Below the pieces are notes generated by a model. That model was not told the origin of the DNA. It searched no databases and worked only from the letters and a program-made list of their open reading frames with translations. DNA of 64,000 nt from Anthoceros angustus (taxonomy: Eukaryota > Streptophyta > Anthocerotopsida > Anthocerotales > Anthocerotaceae): positions 806,001-870,000 of the forward strand of contig MU008168.1 in assembly GCA_010909165.1 (NCBI GenBank). The letters are read 5' to 3'. Position numbers and translations under genes: made by a program. Below are positions 43,010 through 53,569 of this stretch, piece after piece. Each line of letters opens with the position of its first letter. Position 1 is the stretch's first letter.

Positions 43010-44572
43010 AAATGCCTCGCCTTAATAGGAACCGTGTGCTGCAAACAAGAGTTTCTTTAATTTCATCAACGATAGATATATCGAGAGAGAGGGATAAATC
43101 TAGGGCGCCAACTATCACGATCATCTTCATTCATGAACTCTGCTCAGCCACCGAGGTTCCGGCTGTCATTCTACATCTCCACATTACCGCCATCTTGAGC
43201 AGGTTTAGGGTATCACAGGATAGAAGGAATTCACAAATAACATAGGGCTATGAGCAACCTTGCAGCCAAGGCAATCAAACCGCGGAAGCCTGGCGATTTT
43301 GCTTAGTGAGGTTTATGATGAACCCGTTGTTACCTTAGGAGACTTGCAAGTGATCTTTGTTTCGACACAACTGCAGCACTTACGGGACAAATTTTTACGA
43401 AAATCAGCGGCATTATTCAAGGCAACTTGATGCCTGGCAAAACAATTCGAGGCGAATACGAATTGGATGGCCCCATAGTTGATGGGCATCGCCACGATCT
43501 TAGAATTTAGCGGGCATTGCCCGGCCTCCCTACCTAGCAAATTTGACAAATTTGCAAAAAGGGACGGGAGATTCGAAGAGTCGTGAGCTAGAAACCGAAA
43601 GGACGGCAATTAAGTTGAAGCGGCACGGCAACATCGTGCAGATCAGGTCAGCACGAGGGTTTAATTAATTAATTAATTAATTGATTGATTTTAACCCATG
43701 AGCAAATAAAGCTCAACGGCTTTATGCCGTCTCGCTTCTCAACCGTCAACCATTGGCCACCCTTTCACCTTCCGTGACCGTCGGTGACGGGATTACGCTA
43801 ACTTACTTGGCGGATTCGATCTGTGCACCAGGAATATAGAATTTGATTGAAAGATCGGACGGTGAGTGATTTGTGCACCGAGCCGAGCTTTGATCTTTGC
43901 ACTAGGGTTATTTATGCACACGCAAGGCAGGATTGCATGCGAGATTAAGCGGGGATCGCCAATTTGCAAAAGGACCGGGCTTATTTTTCATTACATTCCG
44001 TACACACACGGTGAGCATCTGATGGGATCAGCGCCGCCCTCACGGCCTCACGGCACGATCAGCCCAGGCGCCGCCCTCGCGGCCTCACGGTAGGATCGGC
44101 CCGCGGCGCCCTCGGCCTCACGGCCTCACAGCGAGATCGGCCCGCGGCGCCGCCCTCACGGCCTCAGCCGAGATCGGCGCGGCGCACGCCCTCACGGCCT
44201 CACAGCGAGATCACCGCGGCGCCGCCCTCACGGCCTCACGGCGAGGATCGGCCCGCGCGCCACGCCCTCCACGGCCTCAGCGGCGGACGACCTCGGGGTT
44301 TCACGGCAGCGGGGATCAGTGCAGAAAGGCGCCGAGGATCGTATTCCTCGGCCGCCTCATTGCACGGCCCGGGATCTGCCCGCAGCCCGGGATCGTCGCA
44401 TGGAGTGGAGGATCAACCCCTTGGATATGCCGTGCCCATATCCGCCATCTCGTGCAACCCGGTAGACACATCATGGCTGGAAATTCGAGAGCCAAGGTTG
44501 ATAGCGAGGACATTAGCGCTGCTCCCGAATTCAGGCGAGGAGGCCACTACGGATCACGGGTCTGTAGAAAAC
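43010..44572 (+). other. Copia-A leader with small basic ORF remnant and minisatellite
   Basis: Begins with MPRLNRNRV, the decayed counterpart of an 82-residue basic ORF readable at 57035-57283. Next come a (TTAA)n stretch near 43660 and about seven imperfect units of a CACGGCCTCACGGCGAGATC-type minisatellite at 44020-44310. No gag is found here; it lies beyond the nested Copia-B. Confidence 0.6.
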
Positions 44573-45308
44573 CTAGCTAGCGAATCATACTTCTACACTA
44601 GGTTAGAGTTAGTTCTACATTTTAAGTTACAACTTCGTTATAGCGGTTTAATAACGTATTCCTTGGACATATAGCCAAGGCTATTTTCCCTTTCAATACA
44701 CTCTTCATTTCATGCTTCCTTGCTCTTGCCTCTTTGCATAAATCTAAGCACATGATGCACCTTCACACTTCTGTTGTTTGATCCGGTCATCTCTTTATAT
44801 TAGAGCCTACTTGGTAGGTGTGCTAGCGGTGGATCACCACACACCTAATCTTCAAGATGCCTAAGATTTGCGGCTGCAATTTCGGGCCGATCAGCGGAAG
44901 CAGGGGACTCATCTCCCTTGCCTGTCACGATTGCAGATCTGGCGCGCCCCCACCGACCGGGGACATCCTGCCGCGAAGGGCGCCGCCAGGAGGAGCACCT
45001 ACCGATCTGCTACACCCCTTGCACTCGGTTGCCGCGATCTGTATTCACACGAAATCAACTCGACTGCGACAGTTGCCAAGGGCGTCTTCAATGCGCCAGG
45101 ACACACATTAGTCGCATGAGAACAGCGAAACCGCCATCTTCCGTGAACTCAGCAATCTGAGGGGGCGTGTGAAGTCAAGAGATCTTCTTATTAGGAGAAT
45201 CTGCGGGTATTGTTAGTCTTGCACTCATCGATAATTTCCTGCATGACCTTCCTCGTTAGTTGCTCATGTCAACTGCCCCATGCCATGCTTTAGCTTGCCT
45301 TTTTCCTA

Positions 45309-46594
45309 TGCAAGCTCAGAACCAGGAAGGAAATGATGAGCCTCTTGACATTGCCTTCTTGTTTGCTGCCTTCCCCTCTTGGGATTTCTCTCCTTCAATT
45401 TGCTAGAGAGCTAGGCAAATACAATTTCAAGCTTTTCATCCATCCTCAACCCACATCATGGCCATTTCGGCACTCTTCTGCAGACCTAGTTCCTCGAAAA
45501 TAGAGTTAGAGACAAGGATAGATTTAATAGCACGAGACTACGGTTGGGGACTTACCCAAATTTTTTAGGAGAATGAGCTTTTTTCCATCGTGGATGGGAC
45601 AGAAGTTAAGGTAACATTACGTGCTAGAACGGCTGATGATATCCTAGCCTGGGAGCGGAAGGATAGAAGAGCTCGTTCAATTCTCATTGCTTCTCTAGAC
45701 AAGACCATGTTACCCCACACTATAGGAGCCAAAACTGCCAATGACGTGTGGAAGGTATTTCAGTCTATCTATCAGGATAAGAGCTCAGCATCCCTTGTTC
45801 ATGCGTACAAGGATTTCTTCAATTTGAGGATGAAGGAAAATGAGCCTGTTGAGGCTTACATTAACAAGTATAGAGCCCATAGGGCGAACCTTGCTTGTTG
45901 TGGGACCACTCTCACTGAGGTTCAAGCAGCCGTCAGTCTCCTTGCCTCATTACCTGACAGCTACAGCAGTTTTGTTAGTAGCCAGAACTCCACAATACAT
46001 GCCGCAGTTAAGGCGACAGCAGCAGGCCAGGTTCCTGCAGTCACTCTCGAAGAGATTATTGGAGCACTTCTTGCTGAGGAAAGATCTCGTGCATGTCACA
46101 AACCACGAGCTTCAAGCTCTAGTGGAGGAGCAAGGGTCCTTTACTCTTCAAGAGGACGAGGTGGCTTCAGAGGCCGTGGCCGGGGGCGAGGGTTCTCCAC
46201 ACAACCACAGCGTTTCAACAACATCAGTAATACCAAGAAGACTTTTGTGTGTAATTGGTGTAAGATTCCCGGCCATTATGAACGCGACTGTCGCAAGAAG
46301 AAACAAGGAGAGCCACGACGAGACACTGCACCAGCTGAGAGCAACCTCACAGTGAGCAAGGCCAAGCAGCCAACAATCTTGGCAGTTTGTTTAAGTACCG
46401 TCCAGACCCAGTCAACCTCTTGGTTTTTAGACTCTGGTGCAACCAGTCATATTTGCTTTGATAAGTCTGCTTTTTCCAGCTTTGTACCCGCTGACGATGC
46501 TAAGCAGTTTGTACTTCTGGGTGATGATAGTGGACTCTCTATCAAAATGGATTGCAGCTGGATGCTTCGCCAAGTTCTACTCACCTCATTTTGA
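45309..46594 (+). CDS. Copia-B Gag and protease start (N-terminal frame broken)
   Basis: The true start is probably ATG 45309 (MQAQNQEGNDEPLDIAF), readable in the second copy at 61035. The open part is 45590-46594. It holds a gag-copia domain (KTANDVWKVFQSIYQDKSSA; FFNLRMKENEPVEAYINKYR), an arginine/glycine-rich RGRGGFRGRGRGRGF stretch, the CCHC knuckle CNWCKIPGHYERDCRKK (near 46246-46296), and the aspartic-protease active site WFLDSGATSHICF (about 46420-46460). The active site is intact, unlike in Copia-1. The frame then breaks near 46550 and continues in the next entry. Confidence 0.85.
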
Positions 46595-48063
46595 GTGATG
46601 TCCTTTACGTACCTTCAATGACGAAGAATCTCATGTCAGTCATGAAGCTTGCACAGGACCACAACCTCCGAGTGTCTTTTGATCATCAGGGGTGTACCAT
46701 AACAAAGTCAGGTCAGAACCTATTTAGTGGAACCTGCTTTCATGATCTCTATTTGTTAGACGTCTCTACTGCAGCATCTGATAGTACCTATGCTCATGTT
46801 GCAAGCACACCATCTACTCAGCTATGGCATTGTTGCTTAGGCCATGTGAATTTTCAGCGTCTTGCCACCCTTGTCAAAGGAGAGACGTATAGGGAACCCC
46901 TCGATTTTACTTTTGACTCTGATGTCTTTTGTGAGGCCTGCCAGCTTAGTAAAGCTCATAGTCTGCCCTACAAGGACACAGATCTTAGTCGAGCTGATGG
47001 TCTACTTCACACAGTACACAACGACATTTGTGGCCCTATGTCAACTAGTTCATTTGGAGGCGGTAATTATTTCATCACTTTCATTGATGAGTGGAGCAGA
47101 TATTGTATTATCTACATTCTACGCCACAAGAGTGAGGCACTGAACTGCTTCAAGTCATATGTAAGATTTGCTCAGAGGCAGACATCTTGCAAGGTACGAA
47201 TTTTGAGGACTGATAATGGTGGTGAGTACACCAGTAACGCATTCAACTCCTTTTGCACAGAAGAAGGAATTCTGCATCAACTCACAGTCCCATATACACC
47301 TCAGCAGAATGCATTTTCTGAAAGAAAGAATAGAACCTTGCAAGAGGCTTCTTTAGCATCACTTACCTTTGCTGGACTCACACGTGGTTATTGGGCTGAG
47401 GCCTTGATGGCAGCTAATTATGTCCAGAATCGTCTTCCAACGAAGAATCTTGGGAAGACGACCCCGTTTGAGCGCTGGACAGGCAAGAAACCCCGGGTAC
47501 AACATCTACGAATTTTTGGCTCACCTGCCTATGCTTTGGTACCTCCCTCACAACGTACCAAGTTGGACCCGCGAGCATCTCGACATGTTTTTGTTGGCTA
47601 CTTTGATGAGGTGAAAGGGTATAAGCTTTTTGATCCTACTTCTCGCCAACTCACTCTTGCTCGAAGTGTTATCTTCAATGAAGCTGCTCTTCTTCGCCGA
47701 CATCTGGCCACTCTTCAGCCTCAAGCAGACCCACAACCACCTTCCATTCACGGCATTGAAGATTCTGATTCTACCTTACCTGATGAGGTCAGTTTCTATG
47801 AAGATAACGACCCTCCTTCTTCGGATTACCAGGGGGCCACCAGTAACACTCTACAACAGCAGTCTCCTGTGACACAGCAATCTCCTTCAACTACCAGCAG
47901 CCATGATGATGATTCAGCTGATTCAGGTATTTCAAATCTTAATGAGCTGACCGGTGATGCACCTATAAGTCGAGACATCTACGACACAGCGATCTGCTGT
48001 CGACACTTCTTGTTGATCACGCATCTAATCCAGAAGAAGTCACCCTTAGGCGTTCCTCCGTGA
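46552..48063 (+). CDS. Copia-B integrase
   Basis: 503 residues open. GAG-pre-integrase LWHCCLGHVNFQRLATLVKG and FCEACQLSKAHSLPY supply the HHCC zinc site. The DDE catalytic residues lie in HNDICGPM, RTDNGGEYTSNAF (47207-47245) and QNAFSERKNRTLQE. The last normally reads QNGVAERxN in copia, a mild deviation that keeps the Glu. KPRVQHLRIFGSPAYALVPP and HVFVGYFDEVKGYKLFDP follow, then an acidic/serine linker ending at 48063. It overlaps the gag frame by about 40 bases through a one-base shift. Confidence 0.88.
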   Translation: MQLDASPSSTHLILSDVLYVPSMTKNLMSVMKLAQDHNLRVSFDHQGCTITKSGQNLFSGTCFHDLYLLDVSTAASDSTYAHVASTPSTQLWHCCLGHVNFQRLATLVKGETYREPLDFTFDSDVFCEACQLSKAHSLPYKDTDLSRADGLLHTVHNDICGPMSTSSFGGGNYFITFIDEWSRYCIIYILRHKSEALNCFKSYVRFAQRQTSCKVRILRTDNGGEYTSNAFNSFCTEEGILHQLTVPYTPQQNAFSERKNRTLQEASLASLTFAGLTRGYWAEALMAANYVQNRLPTKNLGKTTPFERWTGKKPRVQHLRIFGSPAYALVPPSQRTKLDPRASRHVFVGYFDEVKGYKLFDPTSRQLTLARSVIFNEAALLRRHLATLQPQADPQPPSIHGIEDSDSTLPDEVSFYEDNDPPSSDYQGATSNTLQQQSPVTQQSPSTTSSHDDDSADSGISNLNELTGDAPISRDIYDTAICCRHFLLITHLIQKKSPLGVPP

Positions 48064-49691
48064 TTAGAAGACCCATGCATGAGTGGAATGAACCTCCTTT
48101 TCAAGCTGGTCTAGTCAATCTGATCCCCATTTAGCCCTTTCTCTTAAGCGTTTCTTCCTCATTAGGAGAACCGCCACATATAAAAGCTATTGAAGGTCCA
48201 GTCTGTTTTGGAAAGCGACCATAGACTTTGAATACCAATCACTCATAAAGAATCACACATGGGAATTAGTTGACCTTCTAAGGGTAGGAAACCGTCGAAT
48301 GTAAGTGGGTCTTTAAGAAAAAACTCAATCTTGATGAATGCTTGTTGGAAGATATAAAGCTCGCCTTGTAGTAGCTATGGCAGTTCACGGACTCAACTAC
48401 AATGAGACTTTTGCACCCGTTGTCAAGTCCACATCATGAAATTCTCTTAATGTAGCTGCCCACTACAACCTACTTGTGCATCAGTTAGATGTCAAAACAG
48501 CGTTTCTGAATGGCTTGCTTGAAGAAGACATATACATGTGCCATCCCGAAGGTTTTGTTATTGATGCAGACAAGGTTTGCAAACTTTTCAAGACCCTATA
48601 TGGGCTTAGCGGGCTTGAAGAGGCACGGTATGAGGTATTCCATAAGCTGTTTATTGAGCTTGGTTTCATTTGCCTCGATCACGGACACAAGTGTGTATGT
48701 CTTTGTGGAAAGGTGATGAGTTTGTCATACTCACGGTGTATATGGGTACAATTTTCTCTTTAGCAATTCACTGCTATGATGGCCACTTATTAAAAGCATC
48801 TTTTGTCCAAGTTTGAGATAGTGATCTAGGTGATCGACATTCTCATTAGATTATTTCATTTCAATAGGTGATGGGACAATAGACATACACCAAGAGCATT
48901 TTGTTCACAATTAGGCGCTTTAAGATGCTAGATGCAAAGCCAATAGCTACTCCCATAGGCATTGGTGAGAAGCTCTCTTTAAACGATTGCCCATTACTTT
49001 AGAAGATAAGCGAGGCCATGTATGGGACTCCTATACCGCAAGCCGTAGGCTCCCTCATCTATCTTTCTAGGCGGACGAGGCTAGATATTACACAGCGATG
49101 GGAGCGAGTTGATTTTGGAGAACCAGGCACACTGCTGCGGCGATCAAGCGGATTTTCGCTATTTGAAGGGCACTGCAAGGAAAGGCTTGCGCTTTAGAAA
49201 GCTGAAGGAAGGTTTAAATTTGACATATTGTGGCCGGGGCTGGGGACCACGATGCAGGGCAGTGTAGGCGCATATTGCTCGTTCATGGGAACCTCGGTTG
49301 TCTCTGGTCAAACAAGAAAATCCCAACCATTTGCCTCTCCTCGATGGAGGCCGAATACGCAGCCATGCCTCAAGCATCAAAGGAGATTATATGGATCGGG
49401 AGTTTTCTCAGGGCCTTGACTCCGAAAGTGGAGCTACTCCTCTATGGTGTGACAACCGATCGGATTGCTCTCACGAAGAACCCGATTTTTTCATGATTTG
49501 AAGCATATAGAGATCGACCATCATTTCATCGACGAGCAGAAATGGAAGTCACAGTTTCCTATATTCCATCTGAGGACAACATTTCGGACCTGCTTACAAA
49601 GGCCTTATCTAAACCTTCTCATGACAAACATACTTTAGCTGCTGGTGTTTGTCTGATTCCTGCTGTTGCTGCTAAGGGTACTGCCCATTAG
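48064..49691 (+). pseudogene. Copia-B reverse transcriptase and RNase H (multiply broken)
   Basis: Readable blocks in shifting frames: NHTWELVD (about 48250), HQLDVKTAFLNGLLEEDIYM (48479), ADKVCKLFKTLYGLSGLEEA (48567) and, in RNase H, CLWSNKKIPTICLSSMEAEY (49305) and ASKEIIWIGSFLRAL. The YVDD region is not recoverable and sequence is missing around 48760-48900. The final stop TAG is at 49689-49691, immediately before the stop of the opposing ORF. The corresponding start of RT in the second copy (63670-64000) is intact, showing what has been lost here. Confidence 0.75.
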
Positions 49692-50466
49692 TCAACCCTT
49701 GTGTGGGAGCTTGCCAGTTTTGTCCAGGGATTTGATCAGTTCCTCCCTCGTTCTGTTTGCCCTGGCAAACTCCTCAATAAGGGCTGCATAACAGAAAGTG
49801 GGTTAGTATGAATACATATGAAGCTTAGCAGCATTCAGTTTCTAGGCACTTACATCCATAGGTCACCAGCAGGCCAGTTTCCGTCATGTGAGGTTAAGGC
49901 TTCTTCTTCTCTTTTCCCTTTTTCGCTGCAGTCTTAATAGGCTTTCGTCCCCACTCTTTCTCCATGTAGGCTTCGTCTTCTGAGTCGATTGGAAGTGGAA
50001 CTTTGATGTAGTTCAGCAGCTCCTCTTTGCTTGGATCAACTCCTACGTCCACTACACCAGCCTTCTTGCTCTTCTTCTCTGTCTCCCTCACTGTTGCACC
50101 ATTGAAGTCTGCTGAGGCAGCCGCAAACACTTGTTTTGGGTTGCCTCTGTTGTCAAAGTTCTGTATTCTCCTTGCTGTTTTGCCCTTGGACGTATCCGTA
50201 GGAAGTGGATCACCCACAGGGGAGTTGAAGGACACCATGTTGGAGTCCGGGCAGTTCATGGCGTGGAGACACGACTGCCTCTCGGAGAACTTGCGCCTTT
50301 GGGATCACAGGCGATCACCCAGACACCCGGACCACGGATGGAGTCTTCCATTTTGGCGATTACAGGTGTGGCCTTGTTGCGGGAGGCGGTGGACAACAAG
50401 CGGAGGCGCCCGGTGAACCGTCACCACCAGCAAAGTGAGCTCGACTGCATTGAGTGTGGCCATGGC
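49692..50466 (-). CDS. Antisense gene-like ORF between Copia-B pol and 3' LTR (unknown protein)
   Basis: Pieces from the right: a possible first exon near 50466 (MATLNAVELTLLVVTVHRAP), then the open frame 50259-49894 (MNCPDSNMVSFNSPVGDPLP; KTARRIQNFDNRGNPKQVFA; ELLNYIKVPLPIDSEDEAYM), ending KPIKTAAKKGKEKKKP and a TAA. The same frame continues past the stop (MTETGLLVTYG) to a GTAAGT donor at 49853. A TTATGCAG acceptor at 49791-49784 leads to SLIEEFARANRTREELIKSL, DKTGKLPHKG and TGA at 49694-49692. It looks like a spliced eukaryotic gene with one premature stop. The lysine-rich stretch would suit a nuclear protein; I do not recognise the family. It converges on pol with no spacer between stop codons. 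Confidence 0.5.
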
Positions 50467-50654
50467 TGCCTTTATTCGGAGTGATGGAGCGTAACAAGAT
50501 GAGCGTAAGGACTGGAGTGCAACTGGAGTGAAAGGTGTAGGACAGTTCTCACGTTTAGCAGGAGTCAGGAGACTCATGATGTTCTTTAGTTGTACTTTTG
50601 TAATTACTCTTGCTTCCCGTTTTTGGCTACTAAAATGCTAAAACTAAGTGGGAG

Positions 50655-50902
50655 TGTAGAAAACCTAGTTAGCGAATCATACTTCTACACTAGGTTAAGA
50701 GTTAGTTCTACATTTTAGTTACAACTCAGTTATGACGGTTTAATAACCGTATTCCTTGGACATATAGCCAAGGCTATTTTCCCTTTCAATACACTCTTCA
50801 TTTCATGCTTCCTTGCTCTTGCCTTTTTGCATCGTCTCTAAGCACCGCCACATGATGCACCTTCACACTTGCGCTGTTTGATCCAGGGCTGTCATCTCTT
50901 TA
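50655..50902 (+). repeat. Copia-B 3' LTR
   Basis: Starts TGTAGAAAACCTAGTTAGCG, matching 44573 onward and 60272 onward. The right border is blurred because the terminal ...CATCTCA seen in the third copy reads CATCTCTT here. Confidence 0.8.
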
Positions 50903-50986
50903 GGTGCCGCCTCACGAATTCTTGGATCGTGCTCTTTCTCTCCTACGCAGACCGCTTTTGGTCGAGGCATTTGGCTCTTTTATGCC

Positions 50987-52610
50987 ATGAACCCAACAAC
51001 ATCAACATCAGGATGGATACCACCAGGCAATTTTCCTAATTTTGCACCTGGACCTTTCTCAACAAGGTCAGGAGGAGGCACAGGATCGAACTTTACTTTC
51101 ACTGGGGCTGGAGCAGGATTTTCTTCAGCACAAGCATCAGGTTCAACCTACCCAGGTTTCCCTCAAGCACGGTATTACAACCCACTGCCAAGCTACGGAG
51201 CTGGACTTGGGAATCACGCCTACCACGGCTGGATTCGCCAACCCACCGGCGTTTGGGCTGGATTTGGGAATCCGTGAGTGGATATGGGCTTGGGCAGGCA
51301 AGGCAGGGTCGTGCAAGGATCCTTGCGATCCGCTGACTGGTCTGGAGTGCAGTGCTCACAAATCACATGCGAGCCGCCCAATAGCCTATCATCCTTCTAA
51401 TACACAATTGAGTTCAAGGGCGGGATAGGTTTAATGGGACTAAATATCCGTCTGGAGTGTTCGCGTCTTGCGCACTAGATACCGCGGCATGTGGGGTTGT
51501 TAGTGGGACGGATCCGACCACTGCGACTCTGCTCCACAAATTGATCGGGAGAGATGGGAGAATGCCAACAACGTGGCAGAGCCCTCATCATTAGTGGGCT
51601 TGATGAAGTGTTAGTGCGGGCGTCGCTTTCCTTACCAAGGCCGAGGACATCTGGACCACGGCTTACAAACTGCATCGATGTGAAGAATGTACTCACCATA
51701 TGTCTTTTGTCGAGTGGTCTGTTTACTCTTATGCGTGATGGTGATAAAGTTCTTTGCTTTTGTTGGAAAATTGAGCAACTTAGAGCTACCTTGATTTCCT
51801 TGGTTTTCCCATGCACACGGATCTTTGGCAAATCTGACTTTTGACCGACCTTCCACTGACTACCAGGTCTTTTGTCACTAGTTATGGTGCCACACTTGTG
51901 ATGCTTGGTAGCTGCGGTAGCAGTCGGCCAGTGATGATTAGCTGCGGATGTAGTTGGAGCTCTCTTTGGGGCGGTCTAGCAACCCATCGCACTCTAATTG
52001 GCGGGGACCAAAGCGGCAAGGTTCTCTCACATCCAAGTTCCGCCCAAGGCCGTGGCAAGCATTTTTTTGGCCTTCTAATTCAAGTCGGAATGGGTCAAGA
52101 GGACGGTGCACGCAATTGGTGCGGATCTCTTGGTCATTAGCGAGAATGTAGAAAGAAAAGTGGAGAACCTAAGAAGCCGAAGACTCTCTCAGCTCATTAT
52201 CTCCAAGCCTTCTAAGGCCGGCACATCGCAAGCCTCCCGTTATTGTAATTTTGTCTTTCCACCTTCGGGGTAGATGGCGCTTGGTACTTGGATTAGGCGC
52301 AACACCATCATCTGGCCGGACTTTGATGAGCAATTTTGTCTCGTTACACACCGCTGAACGGGTACTTTTGGGAGATGAGCTTACCAGAACAGGACTCAAG
52401 ATTCTTGGACGCGGCTCTTGCTCTTTTCAGTCATCTGATGGAGAGCTCCTTCGACTTGACAACGTCCTCTATGTGCAGCTGATGGCCAAGCACCTTCAAG
52501 TAAGCCAAATTATGCGACTAGTTTTCATTAACTTTTACCTCGCGGTATGCTCACCACCTGGTCCTTCACCTTCCACAGTTGGTAAGGGCACCTTTCATTT
52601 ATAATTTATA
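50987..52610 (+). pseudogene. Copia-A Gag and protease (broken)
   Basis: The N-terminus is open (MNPTTSTSGWIPPGNFPNFA, glycine/serine/proline-rich, 50987-51277), then shattered. The protease region at 52270-52500 reads LDSGAT-like only if a base missing before AGGCGC (52295) is allowed; the following block reads LLRLDNVLYV. No zinc knuckle can be read. Confidence 0.55.
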
Positions 52611-52858
52611 TATCTTAGATATATTACGTACTAGAGTGTCAGTGTATTTGAGAGGTCTCGAGGACTCTAGCTCGATTGTGGCATGCCGTTTGGACCATGC
52701 TAACAAGGATAAACTCATAAAATGTCCAACTTAGAATGTTATAGAGAACCACTACCTAAGTGTTTTGGGACCTTCCCATATGTGATTCTTGCATATTATG
52801 GCGGAAAGAACTCCGTTTCCGACCACTTGTAGCTACGGATCAGTCCTAGACCTAGTTC

Positions 52859-53569
52859 ATGCGAGATATCTACGGAAAAATACATGTTCCTTCTTTAGGT
52901 GGTTCCCTCTATTACCTCACCATTACTGATGATTTTAGCTGCTATTCCTGGACCTTTCCCATGAAAAAGAAGTCGGACACCTTTGCCTATTTTCAGGAAT
53001 GGCTTACCATGGTTCAAAGACAGACTGGCTGCTCTCTTCGATGCTTGAGGTCCGACAATGGTACGGAGTTTGTGAATGGACCTTTTGATGAGTACTTATC
53101 TGGACAAGGGATCATTCGGCAACTGAGCATTCCGTACACTCAGCAACAAAACGGTGTTGCTGAGCGCCGAAACCAAACTTTGCTCAGCATGACTCGGAGT
53201 ATGCTAGCTTGGTCTGGCTTGAGTAAGGCGTATTGGGCAGAGGCAGTTGTGACTGCCACCTACATACTCAACAGGTTGCTTACCACAGCTGTTCCTGATT
53301 GTACACCTTTCGAACGGATCTGGAAACGCAAGCCCAGCTTGCTCCATCTTCGTGTGTTCGGCTCCCCTGCCTATGCCTATATCCATGAGGAACTGAGGAA
53401 GAAGCTGGAAGATCGAGCTCGACCCCTTATTTTTGTTGGATATGGTGAGAGGCGAAGGCCTACAAGTTGTATGACCCCTCCACGGATCCTCGGTCTTTGC
53501 TCGGGCGTCACTTTCAAGAGCTCACTCAGCCCTCGACATCTTCTCACCTTACACTGCTCCTCACTTTGA
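52859..53569 (+). CDS. Copia-A integrase core
   Basis: 236 open residues: SLYYLTITDDFSCYSWTFPM, then CLRSDNGTEFVNGPFDEYLS (second Asp), YTQQQNGVAERRNQTLLSMT (Glu), YWAEAVVTATYILNRLL, LLHLRVFGSPAYAYI and PLIFVGYGE. The frame breaks just after this block (near 53450). The segment from 53091 is repeated with many lesions at 54157-55204. Confidence 0.85.
   Translation: MRDIYGKIHVPSLGGSLYYLTITDDFSCYSWTFPMKKKSDTFAYFQEWLTMVQRQTGCSLRCLRSDNGTEFVNGPFDEYLSGQGIIRQLSIPYTQQQNGVAERRNQTLLSMTRSMLAWSGLSKAYWAEAVVTATYILNRLLTTAVPDCTPFERIWKRKPSLLHLRVFGSPAYAYIHEELRKKLEDRARPLIFVGYGERRRPTSCMTPPRILGLCSGVTFKSSLSPRHLLTLHCSSL

Larger units (their letters stand above)
44573..50902 (+). mobile_element. Copia-B: LTR retrotransposon nested in Copia-A
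   Basis: 5' LTR from 44573 (TGTAGAAAACCTAGCTAGCG) to about 44795, 3' LTR from 50655 to about 50902. A purine-rich AAGTGGGAG precedes the 3' LTR. Gag, protease, integrase, RT and RNase H lie in copia order between 45309 and 49691. A minus-strand gene-like ORF occupies 49692-50466. The identical insertion point is found in the second leader copy (60271/60272), so Copia-B entered Copia-A before the duplication. A target duplication cannot be read with certainty. Confidence 0.8.

Noticed and set aside
43660-43690. TTAATTAATTAATTAATTGATTGATT as an origin or regulatory site
   Set aside because: A simple 4-bp repeat present in both Copia-A leaders; nothing points to a function.
49894-50466. Naming the Copia-B antisense protein as a WD-repeat ribosome-biogenesis factor
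   Set aside because: Only a short LLVxYG-like stretch and a lysine-rich region hint at it; too weak to name.
44573-50902. Target-site duplication for Copia-B
   Set aside because: Flanks read GGGTC (or ATGCGG in the second copy) and AGGTG; the LTR end is uncertain, so no duplication can be claimed.
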